The notes under the pieces were generated by a model. That model did no database searches. It had not been told where the DNA came from and worked only from the letters and a program-made list of their open reading frames with translations. From Candidatus Symbiothrix sp. (GTDB lineage Bacteria > Bacteroidota > Bacteroidia > Bacteroidales > Azobacteroidaceae), in contig JAISKM010000158.1 in NCBI GenBank assembly GCA_031261285.1, positions 1-46,236 of the forward strand: DNA of 46,236 bases, written 5' to 3'. Below are positions 10,001-16,396 of this stretch, one piece after another; position 1 is the stretch's first letter, and each line of letters starts with the position of its first letter. The translations under genes were made by a program, and so were the position numbers.

Positions 10001-11454
10001 AAAACAGCTCCAACAGGATACTTCGTTTGGTGAACCAGATATTGGATTTCCGAAAATTCCAACACCATAAATTGTCTGTCGAAACGATAGAAATAGCACC
10101 TTTCGTCGAAACAATTTGTCAGGATTACTATAAAATAGCCGAAGATCAACAGATTCATTTTCGTTTCATCAATGAAGCGGAGAAAGAAAAAATCATTACC
10201 GACAAAGATTGTCTGGAAAAAATTGTTTTTAACCTGCTTTCCAATGCGTTCAAATATACTCCTGCCGGAAAATCCATTACGGTGAAAACAGGAAAAACAG
10301 ACAAAGGTGTTTTTGTGGAAGTCAAAGACGAAGGGTGTGGAATCCCGAAGGAAAAACAAAAAATACTGTTTACCCGCTTCGCCTCTTTCAATGAAGACAA
10401 AAACAAACCCAGCACCGGCATCGGTTTATCTATGGTGAAAGAATTAACCGGTAAATTAGACGCCTCCATTTCCGTAGAAAGCGAACCCGGAAAAGGTAGC
10501 ATGTTTACGGTTAGCCTCCCAAAAAGAATTTCATGTCCTGCCGAAGACATGCCGGAAACAACGGAAACCGTCGACAGTCAAACGCCGCCTCCGGAACAGG
10601 TTGTCCACATCCAAACAACACCGGAAGAAATAGCGGAAGACACGCCGGAAGACATTTCTCAACCGTCTCAATCTTCCATATTGATCGTGGAAGATGACGA
10701 TGAACTGCGCCAGTTCCTCAAAACCATTTTAGCACAGGATTATATCGTTTACGAGGCTTCTGATGGGCAGGAAGGATTGGAAAAAGCCGGACAAGTCATC
10801 CCCGATTTTATTGTCAGCGACATCATGATGGCGCGTATGGACGGCATTGACTTATTGAAACAAATCAAGACCAATATCAATACCAGCCATATCCCGGTCA
10901 TCTTGCTTACCGCCAAATCCAACATAGAAAGCCAATTGGAAGGATTGGAGTATGGTGCCGATGATTACATCACCAAACCGTTCAGTGTTCCCTACTTCCG
11001 GGCACGCATCCATAATCTATTGAAACAGCGCAAACGCCTCCAAGAACTTTACTGCTCCAATATCCCGCTCGAAACGTTGAAATTTGAACCGCGTAAGCCT
11101 ATGATTACGTCGCAGGATGAGGTTTTAATGGAAAAAATCATACGTGAAATCGAAGAAAATATGGAAAATAGTGCTTTCTCCGTAGAAGATTTGGTGTCGT
11201 CGGCAGGAATGAGCCGGACGGTATTTTTCAAAAAGGTTAAAGCCATCACAGGATTGGCTCCCATCCAGTTTATCCGTGACATGAAAATCAAACGGGCTGC
11301 ACAATTTCTGGATACCGGACAATTTTCCGTGAAAGAAGTAGGATTTATGATCGGCATCTCAGATCCCACTTATTTCAGGAAATGTTTCAAACAAAAATAT
11401 GGTGTAAATCCGACACAGTACCGGGCGCAACGGGGAATAAAAGAAAGCGAATAA
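7045..11454 (+). CDS. hybrid two-component system sensor/regulator (one-protein HTCS)
   Basis: A 1469-residue regulator of the Bacteroidota HTCS class. After a signal peptide, the periplasmic half carries repeated beta-propeller blades of the Reg_prop type (motifs such as DRKGFLWFTTWNGFARFDG, GNMWIGTRGNGVF, DRIWIGTYGNGLN) and a Y_Y_Y domain (about residues 800-890). One membrane span lies at about 905-930. The cytoplasmic half has a HisKA domain with the phospho-accepting His952 in HEIRTPL, an HATPase with N box (NLLSNAFKYTP), DEGCGIP and GIGLSMV, a receiver with Asp1259 in VSDIMM and the KPFS lysine, and an AraC-type helix-turn-helix at about 1362-1460. All key residues are present. Such proteins sense a sugar or breakdown product in the periplasm and switch on nearby genes. 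No SusC/SusD genes adjoin; here it probably controls the kinase-permease pair. Confidence 0.95.
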   Translation: MKKLCCILLFFCTPAGKLSALPSCYLVHYPTEDATLQHNVMEIMQDRKGFLWFTTWNGFARFDGYEFTPYKLSSSETYSVKSNRIDRIYEDRYGYLWLQSYDGKVHRFDPSTETFQGVQSIPDAGDFSFTSSKIKMMPSGKVWVLSVENGGICIHDSTFTATVYNQKNGQLKGKIIFDVFEDNRQNTWLLTDNGLVSLTTDKKTEYLSYEQQFFCALQWKNTKGNEIWFGSESGRIRIYNPQTKLFRSFETNASSGVTKLMQLSDHEVLIITSSSGFFIYDTSSNRLQAYNVSSPPAHPDNNIHSAHIDKYRNLWLETNEAGVLKFNLNTRTFKYFRPDLENVNANISPLRFQVWEDVNGRVWVYPKGGGLSFYNPQQDNLELFYIGELLPDWKSSNMYHALLSDRQGNMWICTRTRGLGKVVFNTNNFSIRQFNPNLHSTVANNVRVVFEDKDGYRWIATLDEKIRIYDPQGRLLGYLLENGTVGYGTTPPGIVYCITQDRQGNMWIGTRGNGVFLAKRNSNATALSFDIFHYKKEANDIYSLSGNAVYSIFQDSKDRIWIGTYGNGLNLAVNQGENKLQFFNHRNNFKNYPLEHCHQIRSIVEDTIHQNICIGTTFGMLVFKTGFSSPEAIKFKYYAHIPKDMHSLSGNDVYCIKTTRSGEVYVATYGGGLHQITAFDNENFPLQFKVFTKQDGMPSDATQSLIEDNNGMLWVITGNDLIRFNPHLKTFESFGDIKRLMRINIFQEGSYFYSQSGEILLGYSNGLLSFFPDKIKNSTFNPYITLESLNILHKKTNSKRSSPYTINIDDTKQLVLTHNQNYFSIEYAALDFIAPENIHYAHKMEGIDDDWLYVDKQRVANYTNLPKGKYVFCVKSTNSDGIWMDNERRLSIEIKPSFWETGWAYALYLALCILFVTICIRISLIIYKLKRQRKMDLQLSEMKLRFFTDISHEIRTPLTMIIAPLEHLMQNITITDDVRSQLSLIQNSSNRILRLVNQILDFRKFQHHKLSVETIEIAPFVETICQDYYKIAEDQQIHFRFINEAEKEKIITDKDCLEKIVFNLLSNAFKYTPAGKSITVKTGKTDKGVFVEVKDEGCGIPKEKQKILFTRFASFNEDKNKPSTGIGLSMVKELTGKLDASISVESEPGKGSMFTVSLPKRISCPAEDMPETTETVDSQTPPPEQVVHIQTTPEEIAEDTPEDISQPSQSSILIVEDDDELRQFLKTILAQDYIVYEASDGQEGLEKAGQVIPDFIVSDIMMARMDGIDLLKQIKTNINTSHIPVILLTAKSNIESQLEGLEYGADDYITKPFSVPYFRARIHNLLKQRKRLQELYCSNIPLETLKFEPRKPMITSQDEVLMEKIIREIEENMENSAFSVEDLVSSAGMSRTVFFKKVKAITGLAPIQFIRDMKIKRAAQFLDTGQFSVKEVGFMIGISDPTYFRKCFKQKYGVNPTQYRAQRGIKESE

Positions 11455-11463
11455 GATCGTTTT

Positions 11464-11494
11464 GTTGCAAATTCAAAAAAAAATCGTACCTTTG
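11464..11494 (+). promoter_or_regulatory. promoter of the thiL-like gene
   Basis: GTTG (11464-11467), 19 bp, then TACCTTTG (11487-11494), a near-perfect Bacteroidota promoter. The ATG follows only 8 bp after the -7 box, so the mRNA would have almost no leader. Confidence 0.75.
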
Positions 11495-11502
11495 TATCTA
11501 TT

Positions 11503-12531
11503 ATGACGGAAATTGCATCTTATGGTAAATTTGGACTGTTGCAGCATCTGACAAAAGATTTTAAGCAGTCCAACCAAACGACCATCAAAGGCGTGGGCGA
11601 CGATGCCGCTGTGCTGGAATACGGCAACCGGGCGACGTTAGTGTCCTCTGCGCTGCTGCTGGAAGGTATTCACTTTGATTTGACGTATGTTGCTCTCAAA
11701 TTTGTTGGCTACAAGGCGGCAGTAGCGGCTTTTGCGGATATTTACGCGATGAACGGACAACCTCAACAGCTGACGGTTGCTCTGGGCGTGTCCAAACGAT
11801 TTTCAGTCGAACACCTCGACGAGATTTTCCTCGGACTGCAATTTGCGTGCAAAAATTACAATGTTGATATTGTGAAAGTCGACGTAACGGCTTCATTGAC
11901 CGGATTATGCATCACTACGAGTTGCGTGGGCAGTGCCGACAAAAACAAGGTGGTCTATCAAAACACCGCTAAAGAAACAGACTTAATCTGCGTGTCAGGC
12001 GATTTGGGCGGCGCCTACATGGGCTTGCAACTGTTGGAACGCGAGAAGGCGGTGCACCAAGGCGAAACGGATTTCACACCCGATTTTGCAGGCAAAGAAT
12101 ATCTGTTGGAGCGTCAACTGCGTCCCGAGGCACGTCAAGACATCATCGCGCTACTGGCTGAAAACAAGATTGTGCCCACGGCAATGGTGGACGTGAAGGA
12201 CGGCTTGTCGTCCGATATGCTGCATATTTGTCAGCAAAGCAACGTGGGTTGTGCGATTTATGAGGAACGCATCCCAATTGATTTCCAAACGGCAACGATG
12301 GCGGAAACGTTCAACATGAACCTCACCACAGCGGCTCTGAACGGTGGCGACGACTACGAATTGCTGTTCACGGTGCCACTAAGTTTGCACGAAAAAATCG
12401 AGTCATTGGAAAGCGAAGGCATCCACATCATCGGTCACATCCGCGCAGCAGACGAAGGTGCCGCCCTCATCACGCGCGACAGTTCAGAAATCACCCTTGT
12501 AGCACAAGGTTGGACACAAGAGGAGGATTAA
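11503..12531 (+). CDS. thiL: thiamine-monophosphate kinase-like protein with altered active site
   Basis: A 342-residue member of the ThiL/PurM-like family, which phosphorylates thiamine monophosphate to thiamine diphosphate. Whole-length family features are present: N-terminal TEIASYGKFGLL, GVGDDAAVL, EGIHFDLTYVALKFVGYKAA, DIYAMNG, CVSGDLGGAYMGLQLLEREK, MVDVKDGLSSDMLHI and GGDDYELLFTVP. Two normally near-invariant metal/nucleotide sites differ. The usual (T/S)TD triplet before LL-EG is SSA (residues 48-50), losing an aspartate, and the usual GGDTTSS is KVDVTAS (residues 125-131). The rest is intact and the frame undamaged. It could be a diverged working enzyme, a paralogue with another role, or a gene starting to decay. 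It has its own promoter and is followed by a palindromic repeat. Confidence 0.85.
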   Translation: MTEIASYGKFGLLQHLTKDFKQSNQTTIKGVGDDAAVLEYGNRATLVSSALLLEGIHFDLTYVALKFVGYKAAVAAFADIYAMNGQPQQLTVALGVSKRFSVEHLDEIFLGLQFACKNYNVDIVKVDVTASLTGLCITTSCVGSADKNKVVYQNTAKETDLICVSGDLGGAYMGLQLLEREKAVHQGETDFTPDFAGKEYLLERQLRPEARQDIIALLAENKIVPTAMVDVKDGLSSDMLHICQQSNVGCAIYEERIPIDFQTATMAETFNMNLTTAALNGGDDYELLFTVPLSLHEKIESLESEGIHIIGHIRAADEGAALITRDSSEITLVAQGWTQEED

Positions 12532-12534
12532 TCG

Positions 12535-12560
12535 TCATTGCGGGCTTGACCCGCAATCCC
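12535..12560. repeat. REP-like palindrome (GTCATTGCGGG family)
   Basis: ATTGCGGG (12537-12544) and CCCGCAAT (12550-12557) form an 8-bp stem with a 5-base loop, preceded by GTC. Related copies occur in the M20 deacylase gene (35270-35318, in frame) and in the RNA leader at 44451-44478. There is no T run, so it is not a standard terminator. Confidence 0.7.
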
Positions 12561-12577
12561 CTGAAAACAAGAAGAAT

Positions 12578-13378
12578 ATGAAACATTTTTTATTTTTTTT
12601 CGGCTTGATGGTAGCATTTTCCGTGACGGCACAGTCGTACACAGTGGAAACAGTGCCTTATGACAATTTGAAAAATAAATACGATTTTGTCAGCAATCCG
12701 GATGGAATTATTTCGCAAGAAGCTGAAAATCAAATCAATCAAATCATTACGGCAACCAAAGATTCCACTTCGGTGGAGATTGCTGTGGTGCTGTTAAAAT
12801 CCATTGGCGATGACGATCTCGACGATTTTGCCACCAATCTGTTTACGAAATGGGGCATCGGTAAACGGCAGAAAGACAATGGATTGCTGTTTCTGTTGGT
12901 GGAAGACCAGCGCGAGATGGTGTTTCGTCCGGGCTACGGCTTGGAAGGTGCTTTGCCGGATGCCATCCTATCGCGCATCATCCGCAACGACATCGTGCCG
13001 TTGATGAAAGAAGGCAACTACGATGCGGCAGTCACGCTCGGCATCAGCCGGGTCTGCCAAATTTTACTGCATCCTGAAATCAGGGACGAAATTCTTGCCG
13101 ACGAGGAAGCCGAGCAAAATGGTCTTTTGTGGCTTTCCGTATTATTCATATTCGGATTTTTAGCACTGTTTATTTGGATCGCCACACGAAAAGGCAACAA
13201 CAACAACGACAACAGCAATTCAGGCGGTCTCGGAGGCTTAGGCGGCGGGCTTGCCGGAGGTGCGCTCGGAGGAAGTCTTGGCAGAGGCTCTTGGGGCAGC
13301 AGCTCCTCCGGAGGCAGTTTTGGAGGAGGCTTTAGCGGTGGACATACCGGCGGAGGAGGCGCCCGTGGAGGCTGGTAA
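12578..13378 (+). CDS. TPM-domain (YgcG family) membrane-anchored protein
   Basis: A 266-residue protein with a signal peptide (MKHFLFFFGLMVAFSVTAQ), a TPM domain at about residues 38-165 (VSNPDGIISQEAENQINQII, VEIAVVLL, FATNLFTKWGIG, DNGLLFLL, RPGYGLEGALPDAI), one membrane span at about 185-207 (LLWLSVLFIFGFLALFIWIAT) and a C-terminal tail rich in Gly and Ser ending GGGARGGW. This is the standard build of the YgcG/TPM family; plant relatives work in photosystem II repair and some members show phosphatase activity, but the bacterial role is not settled. The domain probably faces the periplasm. It follows thiL by 46 bp, with a palindromic repeat between, so joint transcription is possible. No catalytic claim can be made from sequence. 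Confidence 0.85.
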   Translation: MKHFLFFFGLMVAFSVTAQSYTVETVPYDNLKNKYDFVSNPDGIISQEAENQINQIITATKDSTSVEIAVVLLKSIGDDDLDDFATNLFTKWGIGKRQKDNGLLFLLVEDQREMVFRPGYGLEGALPDAILSRIIRNDIVPLMKEGNYDAAVTLGISRVCQILLHPEIRDEILADEEAEQNGLLWLSVLFIFGFLALFIWIATRKGNNNNDNSNSGGLGGLGGGLAGGALGGSLGRGSWGSSSSGGSFGGGFSGGHTGGGGARGGW

Positions 13379-13409
13379 GTGGGGATAAAAAAATTTAAAA
13401 CAAGTAACC

Positions 13410-13865
13410 CTACAGCACATCACCTTTACGATAGGATTCATACAAATAACCGGGATTTTCATAATACAAACTGCTGTTAAGATCTTCTATCTTCCTGGAT
13501 ATCCACGAGTTGTACACTACTATCAAAGTAACAACGGGCATTCTATTTTGTTTTTTGCAAACGTCCACTATCAATCGTTTATATACTTTTCCTATATCCC
13601 AATGGGTAGGGATTAAATAATGAGCAGCAGCAATATTGTCAAAATGACCAGCTTCTATCTGATGATCTCGAATCAAATCGTCGGTTAACTTGTCAATATT
13701 TTCACTATGGTAAACATCCGCAAGTTCATAGAGGTGTTGCAATTTGGCTCTTCCAAGTGCATTGACAACCACATTCCGGTGATTTTTTGTCTGCCGACTA
13801 ATGTATTCAATCAAGCTACAAACAAAAAACAAGTCGTTGTATTCTTTTTTTTCTCTGCCTCTCAT
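13410..13865 (-). CDS. unknown 151-residue protein, partner of the DUF3990 protein
   Basis: Read on the minus strand, this gene starts inside the last bases of the DUF3990 gene (4-bp overlap, 13862-13865), so the two are almost certainly co-translated. The protein is soluble, with no signal peptide. It has an N-terminal helical part (LFFVCSLIEYISRQT, VVVNALGRAKLQHLYELADVYHSENIDKL) and a central segment HFDNIAAAHYLIPTHWDIGKVYKRLIVDV that recalls small proteins often found beside DUF3990 genes in gut bacteria. I do not recognise a catalytic motif. The gene pair looks like a toxin-antitoxin or modifier-immunity unit; which member would be the antitoxin is unknown. Moderate confidence that the gene is real, low for function. 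Confidence 0.7.
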   Translation of the reverse strand: MRGREKKEYNDLFFVCSLIEYISRQTKNHRNVVVNALGRAKLQHLYELADVYHSENIDKLTDDLIRDHQIEAGHFDNIAAAHYLIPTHWDIGKVYKRLIVDVCKKQNRMPVVTLIVVYNSWISRKIEDLNSSLYYENPGYLYESYRKGDVL

Positions 13866-14317
13866 TTTCCAACCTCCTCACTTTGAATAAAAGTTAAACA
13901 ATTTAATGACCGTTTCGTACAAAAACTTATTTGATGCGTTGGGTGTTTAAACTTTGCCAACACCCAAAATTGCTCTCTGGTAAGGATACCATTCACGTAA
14001 TCTGAAATATAATTATAGACTTGGTCATTTGCCATAGCACCAATAACAATGTCGTAATCATGCGAGATACCATTACGGCAATCCACTATAAAATCCAACC
14101 ATTCCTCCGTCATTTCAGCGAAATGAAGCAACTTTAAATTACCGTCCAACACAAAATCATAGTGGTTGATAGTAGGCGTATCATACCGTTTTGCCCAGCG
14201 TATAGCCTGCTCCTGAAGCTCTGTACAATAAAAGCCTATGCCAAAATCTTTAGCATATTTCCCCTCTCTGATTTCGGGGTATTCTATTTTACAATATCCA
14301 CCATGATATATTTGCAT
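13862..14317 (-). CDS. DUF3990-family protein (ADP-ribosyltransferase-like)
   Basis: A 151-residue cytoplasmic protein with the DUF3990 pattern: YHGGYCKIEYPEI at the start (Y-H-G like the H motif of ADP-ribosyltransferases), then KDFGIGFYCTELQEQAIRWAKR, then HYDFVLDG and a short C-terminal half containing DIVIGAMANDQVY. DUF3990 belongs to the ADP-ribosyl superfamily by fold, and members often sit in two-gene units resembling toxin-antitoxin systems. Here it is the first gene of such a pair, overlapping the next by 4 bp, between a TPM gene and a damaged ABC exporter, in a part rich in dispersed repeats. The enzyme function is inferred from the family, not shown. No promoter matching the consensus was clear. 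Confidence 0.75.
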   Translation of the reverse strand: MQIYHGGYCKIEYPEIREGKYAKDFGIGFYCTELQEQAIRWAKRYDTPTINHYDFVLDGNLKLLHFAEMTEEWLDFIVDCRNGISHDYDIVIGAMANDQVYNYISDYVNGILTREQFWVLAKFKHPTHQISFCTKRSLNCLTFIQSEEVGK

Positions 14318-14367
14318 ACTGCTTTAATTTATTACGACAGGACAAAGGTACGAAAAATTTAATTAAT

Positions 14368-14859
14368 TCAATACCACCTAAACCACTTCAAGCCAACTGC
14401 AAAGCAGAGAATGCCCAATGCAGAGAGGGCGATGCTCGGCGTGAGGATTTCCATCCAGCCGGCACCTTCGTTGAAAATGCTTCGGATGCCATCGGTCAGT
14501 GCCGTTAAAGGCAATACTTTAATCGTCCCGATCGCCCATTCCGGAAAATTGTGGTAACTGAAGAAAATGCCCGACAGTATTATCATCGGTAGTTGAACCG
14601 CATTAATCCAGCCCGTGCCTACTTCCGTTTTCGCGGTGCGACTCGCCACTAAGACGGCAATGCCTGCAAACGCGATATTGCCGGCCAAGAACAGCGTCAA
14701 CAACGCCCCGATATTGCCCTGAATCTGAATGTCAAACAACCACCAAACGGCCAGGAAAAGAATCAACGCTTCAACCAGATTCATCAGCGTGCGAACCAAC
14801 ATCATGGCAATCAGCCAGTTAGATTTTTTCATCGGCGTCGCTACCATGCGCCGCAACAA
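14368..14859 (-). CDS. C-terminal fragment of frameshifted ABC-2 permease
   Basis: This 163-residue frame encodes the second half of an ABC-2 type export permease: LRRMVATPMKKSNWLIAMML, then several membrane spans (LNLVEALILFLAVWWLFDI, LLTLFLAGNIAFAGIAVLVASRTA, MIILSGIFFSYHNFPEWA, the last being a typical ABC-2 signature, and SALGILCFAVGLKWFRWY at the end). It has no start region of its own; its natural beginning lies in the overlapping upstream frame. One extra A in the short A run at 14860-14863 (minus strand) would join the two frames and give the expected family junction ERRSQKLLRRMVATP. Seen as it stands, the exporter's permease is broken. A sequencing or assembly error is the main alternative. 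Confidence 0.75.
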   Translation of the reverse strand: MLRRMVATPMKKSNWLIAMMLVRTLMNLVEALILFLAVWWLFDIQIQGNIGALLTLFLAGNIAFAGIAVLVASRTAKTEVGTGWINAVQLPMIILSGIFFSYHNFPEWAIGTIKVLPLTALTDGIRSIFNEGAGWMEILTPSIALSALGILCFAVGLKWFRWY

Positions 14860-15506
14860 TTTTGCGACCTGCGTTCAATAATGCCATAACTGACGCCCCA
14901 CATGATGGAACTCATCATGCCGTAAGCAATCAATCCCGGAATCAAAAAATCAATGTAGCGCACCCCTTTCAATGTCAATGGCGCAATGAATGCCTCCGCC
15001 GTAGGAGCGTTGCGCGCAACGCTCCTACCAATTTCCCCCTTGAGGGGGGCAGGGGGGCTTATCAACGCCGACAACTTCATATACACCAATTGCGCCTGCG
15101 CATTGTGCGGGTCGAAATGATAGCGCACGGCGCCCAACGAATCCGTCACAATCACATCGGCTTCGCCCCGTTTTAGGGCAACAATCGCCGATTTCCAATC
15201 GCTCCGAACAAACGAAAACTCGCTGTCGCCCAAGGTATTATCCGTAATATCCCAGATAGAAATCGCCGCATCTTTCGGATCCGGCTGTGCATACACATCA
15301 AGCAACGAGTCTAATGACGTGCGGTTTTCTTCCACCATCATCACCCGAAATTTCGATTCGGAATTTTGAGTAAAAGCCAGCCCCATGCCAATCGAAAGCA
15401 ACACCGGAAAGAGGATGCCCCAAAAAAGCACCTCCGGCTCGCGAATCGTTTCCAGCCACTGCGTGACGGTCAGTTGATATAATTGATTGTTTTTTAGTGA
15501 TTTCAT
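14841..15506 (-). CDS. N-terminal part of frameshifted ABC-2 permease, with in-frame repeat
   Basis: The 221-residue frame starts MKSLKNNQLYQL, has one membrane span (EVLFWGILFPVLLSIGMGLAF), then an extracytoplasmic stretch (about residues 50-175), then the second span region (YIDFLIPGLIAYGMMSSIMWGVSYGIIERRS). The last residues, QNCCGAW, are off-frame: the family sequence continues in the overlapping frame from 14859. About residues 150-170 (SPPAPLKGEIGRSVARNAPT) are coded by a palindromic repeat inserted without breaking the frame, in the extracytoplasmic loop. Gene order and orientation with the ATP-binding gene upstream (15570-16301) mark a two-gene ABC exporter. Together the two halves span 14368-15506. 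Possible pseudogene, or a switchable one through the A run. Confidence 0.75.
   Translation of the reverse strand: MKSLKNNQLYQLTVTQWLETIREPEVLFWGILFPVLLSIGMGLAFTQNSESKFRVMMVEENRTSLDSLLDVYAQPDPKDAAISIWDITDNTLGDSEFSFVRSDWKSAIVALKRGEADVIVTDSLGAVRYHFDPHNAQAQLVYMKLSALISPPAPLKGEIGRSVARNAPTAEAFIAPLTLKGVRYIDFLIPGLIAYGMMSSIMWGVSYGIIERRSQNCCGAW
15001..15062. repeat. composite palindromic repeat inside the ABC permease gene
   Basis: Bases 15001-15028 form a perfect 28-bp palindrome (arms GTAGGAGCGTTGCG / CGCAACGCTCCTAC). It is followed by a second G/C-rich element (CCCCCTTGAGGGGGG near 15036-15050, then AGGGGGG). The insertion is in frame and has no stop in the permease reading frame, adding about 20 residues to a loop outside the membrane. 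Confidence 0.75.
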
Positions 15507-15520
15507 TTGCTTCTAATTTT

Positions 15521-15580
15521 ACCTCCCCCCCTCTCCCTAAAGAGGGCTTCAAAGTCCCCTTTAGGGGATTTAGGGGTTTG
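15521..15580. repeat. dispersed palindromic repeat overlapping the end of the ABC ATPase gene
   Basis: CCCTTTAGGGG and AGAGGG/CCCTCT-type inverted units. The 26 bases at 15551-15576 are identical, on the other strand, to 34498-34523 after tuf. The repeat runs into the last codons of the ATPase gene and provides its TAA stop (15572-15570, minus), so the repeat has probably replaced the gene's original end. Confidence 0.75.
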
Positions 15581-16301
15581 TTTCATTTAATGTTTTACCT
15601 GTTAAATTAATAAATAACTCATCCAAATTGCGTGAATTTTCATCCAACAAATCTTCTAATTTCCCTTCCTGCAAGACTTGACCTTCATCCACAATAATAA
15701 TATGGTCGCACAGCGATTCCGCTTCTTCCATGTAATGCGTCGTCAAAATCAGGGTCGTTTCGCCTGTATCTTTCAACGATTTCAGGATATACCACAAATC
15801 CTGCCGCGAATGAGGATCCAGTCCGGTGGTCGGCTCGTCTAAAAAGAGGATTTGCGGATGATTGAGCAATGCCACCGCCAATGCCAGGCGTTGTCGCTGT
15901 CCACCCGAGAGCGTGCCGGTCATCGCCTTTTGCTTGCTTTGCAAGCCGGTCAGAGCAATCACCTCATTCACCCGGTCATCGCCCAATCCAAAGAAACTGG
16001 CAAAGAGGCGCAGGGTTTCATAAATGGTCAGTTTTTCCGAAAAACGGGTTTCCTGAAGCGACAAACCGATGATTTTACGCAGTTCGTGCTCGTGTTTTTG
16101 CCACATCTTTCCCTGAATTAAAATTTCGCCACTATCCGGTTTTTTCAACCCTTCCATCATCTCAACCAAGGTCGTTTTTCCGGCACCGTTGGGTCCGAGC
16201 AACGCCACAAACTCGCCCGGCTCTATCGCCAACGAGATGCCACGCACTGCCTTCACATCCTTGAATGACTTCACAACGTTTTTGACTTCTATCTGGAGCA
16301 T
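15570..16301 (-). CDS. ABC exporter ATP-binding protein
   Basis: A 243-residue ATPase of the ABC-2 export type. Walker A is GPNGAGKTT (residues 36-44), the Q loop falls in GLSLQETRFSE, the signature is LSGGQRQRL, Walker B is ILFLDEPTTGLDP, and the H loop is LILTTHYMEEAE. It would drive the downstream permease in the export of an unknown substrate (drug, lipid or peptide). I chose the ATG at 16301; an in-frame TTG at 16322 lies within or next to the promoter box and is less likely. The last codons (N-P-stop) are supplied by a dispersed repeat. Because the permease is frameshifted, this ATPase may currently have no working partner. Confidence 0.92.
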   Translation of the reverse strand: MLQIEVKNVVKSFKDVKAVRGISLAIEPGEFVALLGPNGAGKTTLVEMMEGLKKPDSGEILIQGKMWQKHEHELRKIIGLSLQETRFSEKLTIYETLRLFASFFGLGDDRVNEVIALTGLQSKQKAMTGTLSGGQRQRLALAVALLNHPQILFLDEPTTGLDPHSRQDLWYILKSLKDTGETTLILTTHYMEEAESLCDHIIIVDEGQVLQEGKLEDLLDENSRNLDELFINLTGKTLNETNP

Positions 16302-16319
16302 ATTTTTAAAATTTGGGTG

Positions 16320-16327
16320 CAAATATA
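16320..16327 (-). promoter_or_regulatory. -7 box of the ABC exporter operon
   Basis: TATATTTG on the minus strand (16327-16320), 18 bp before the chosen ATG at 16301. It lies back to back with the promoter of the next gene on the plus strand. Confidence 0.5.
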
Positions 16328-16337
16328 GTAAAAAAAA

Positions 16338-16367
16338 TTGTTTTATAAAAAATAGTTTGTACCTTTG
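16338..16367 (+). promoter_or_regulatory. promoter of the conserved lipoprotein gene
   Basis: TTG (16338-16340), 19 bp, then TACCTTTG (16360-16367), a full Bacteroidota promoter. The ATG is at 16397, giving a short leader. Confidence 0.75.
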
Positions 16368-16396
16368 CCTCGTCTAACATTAAAATAGATTAAAAT

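Noticed and set aside
7045..11454. Polysaccharide utilisation locus
   Set aside because: Apart from the HTCS regulator there is no SusC, SusD or glycoside hydrolase nearby.
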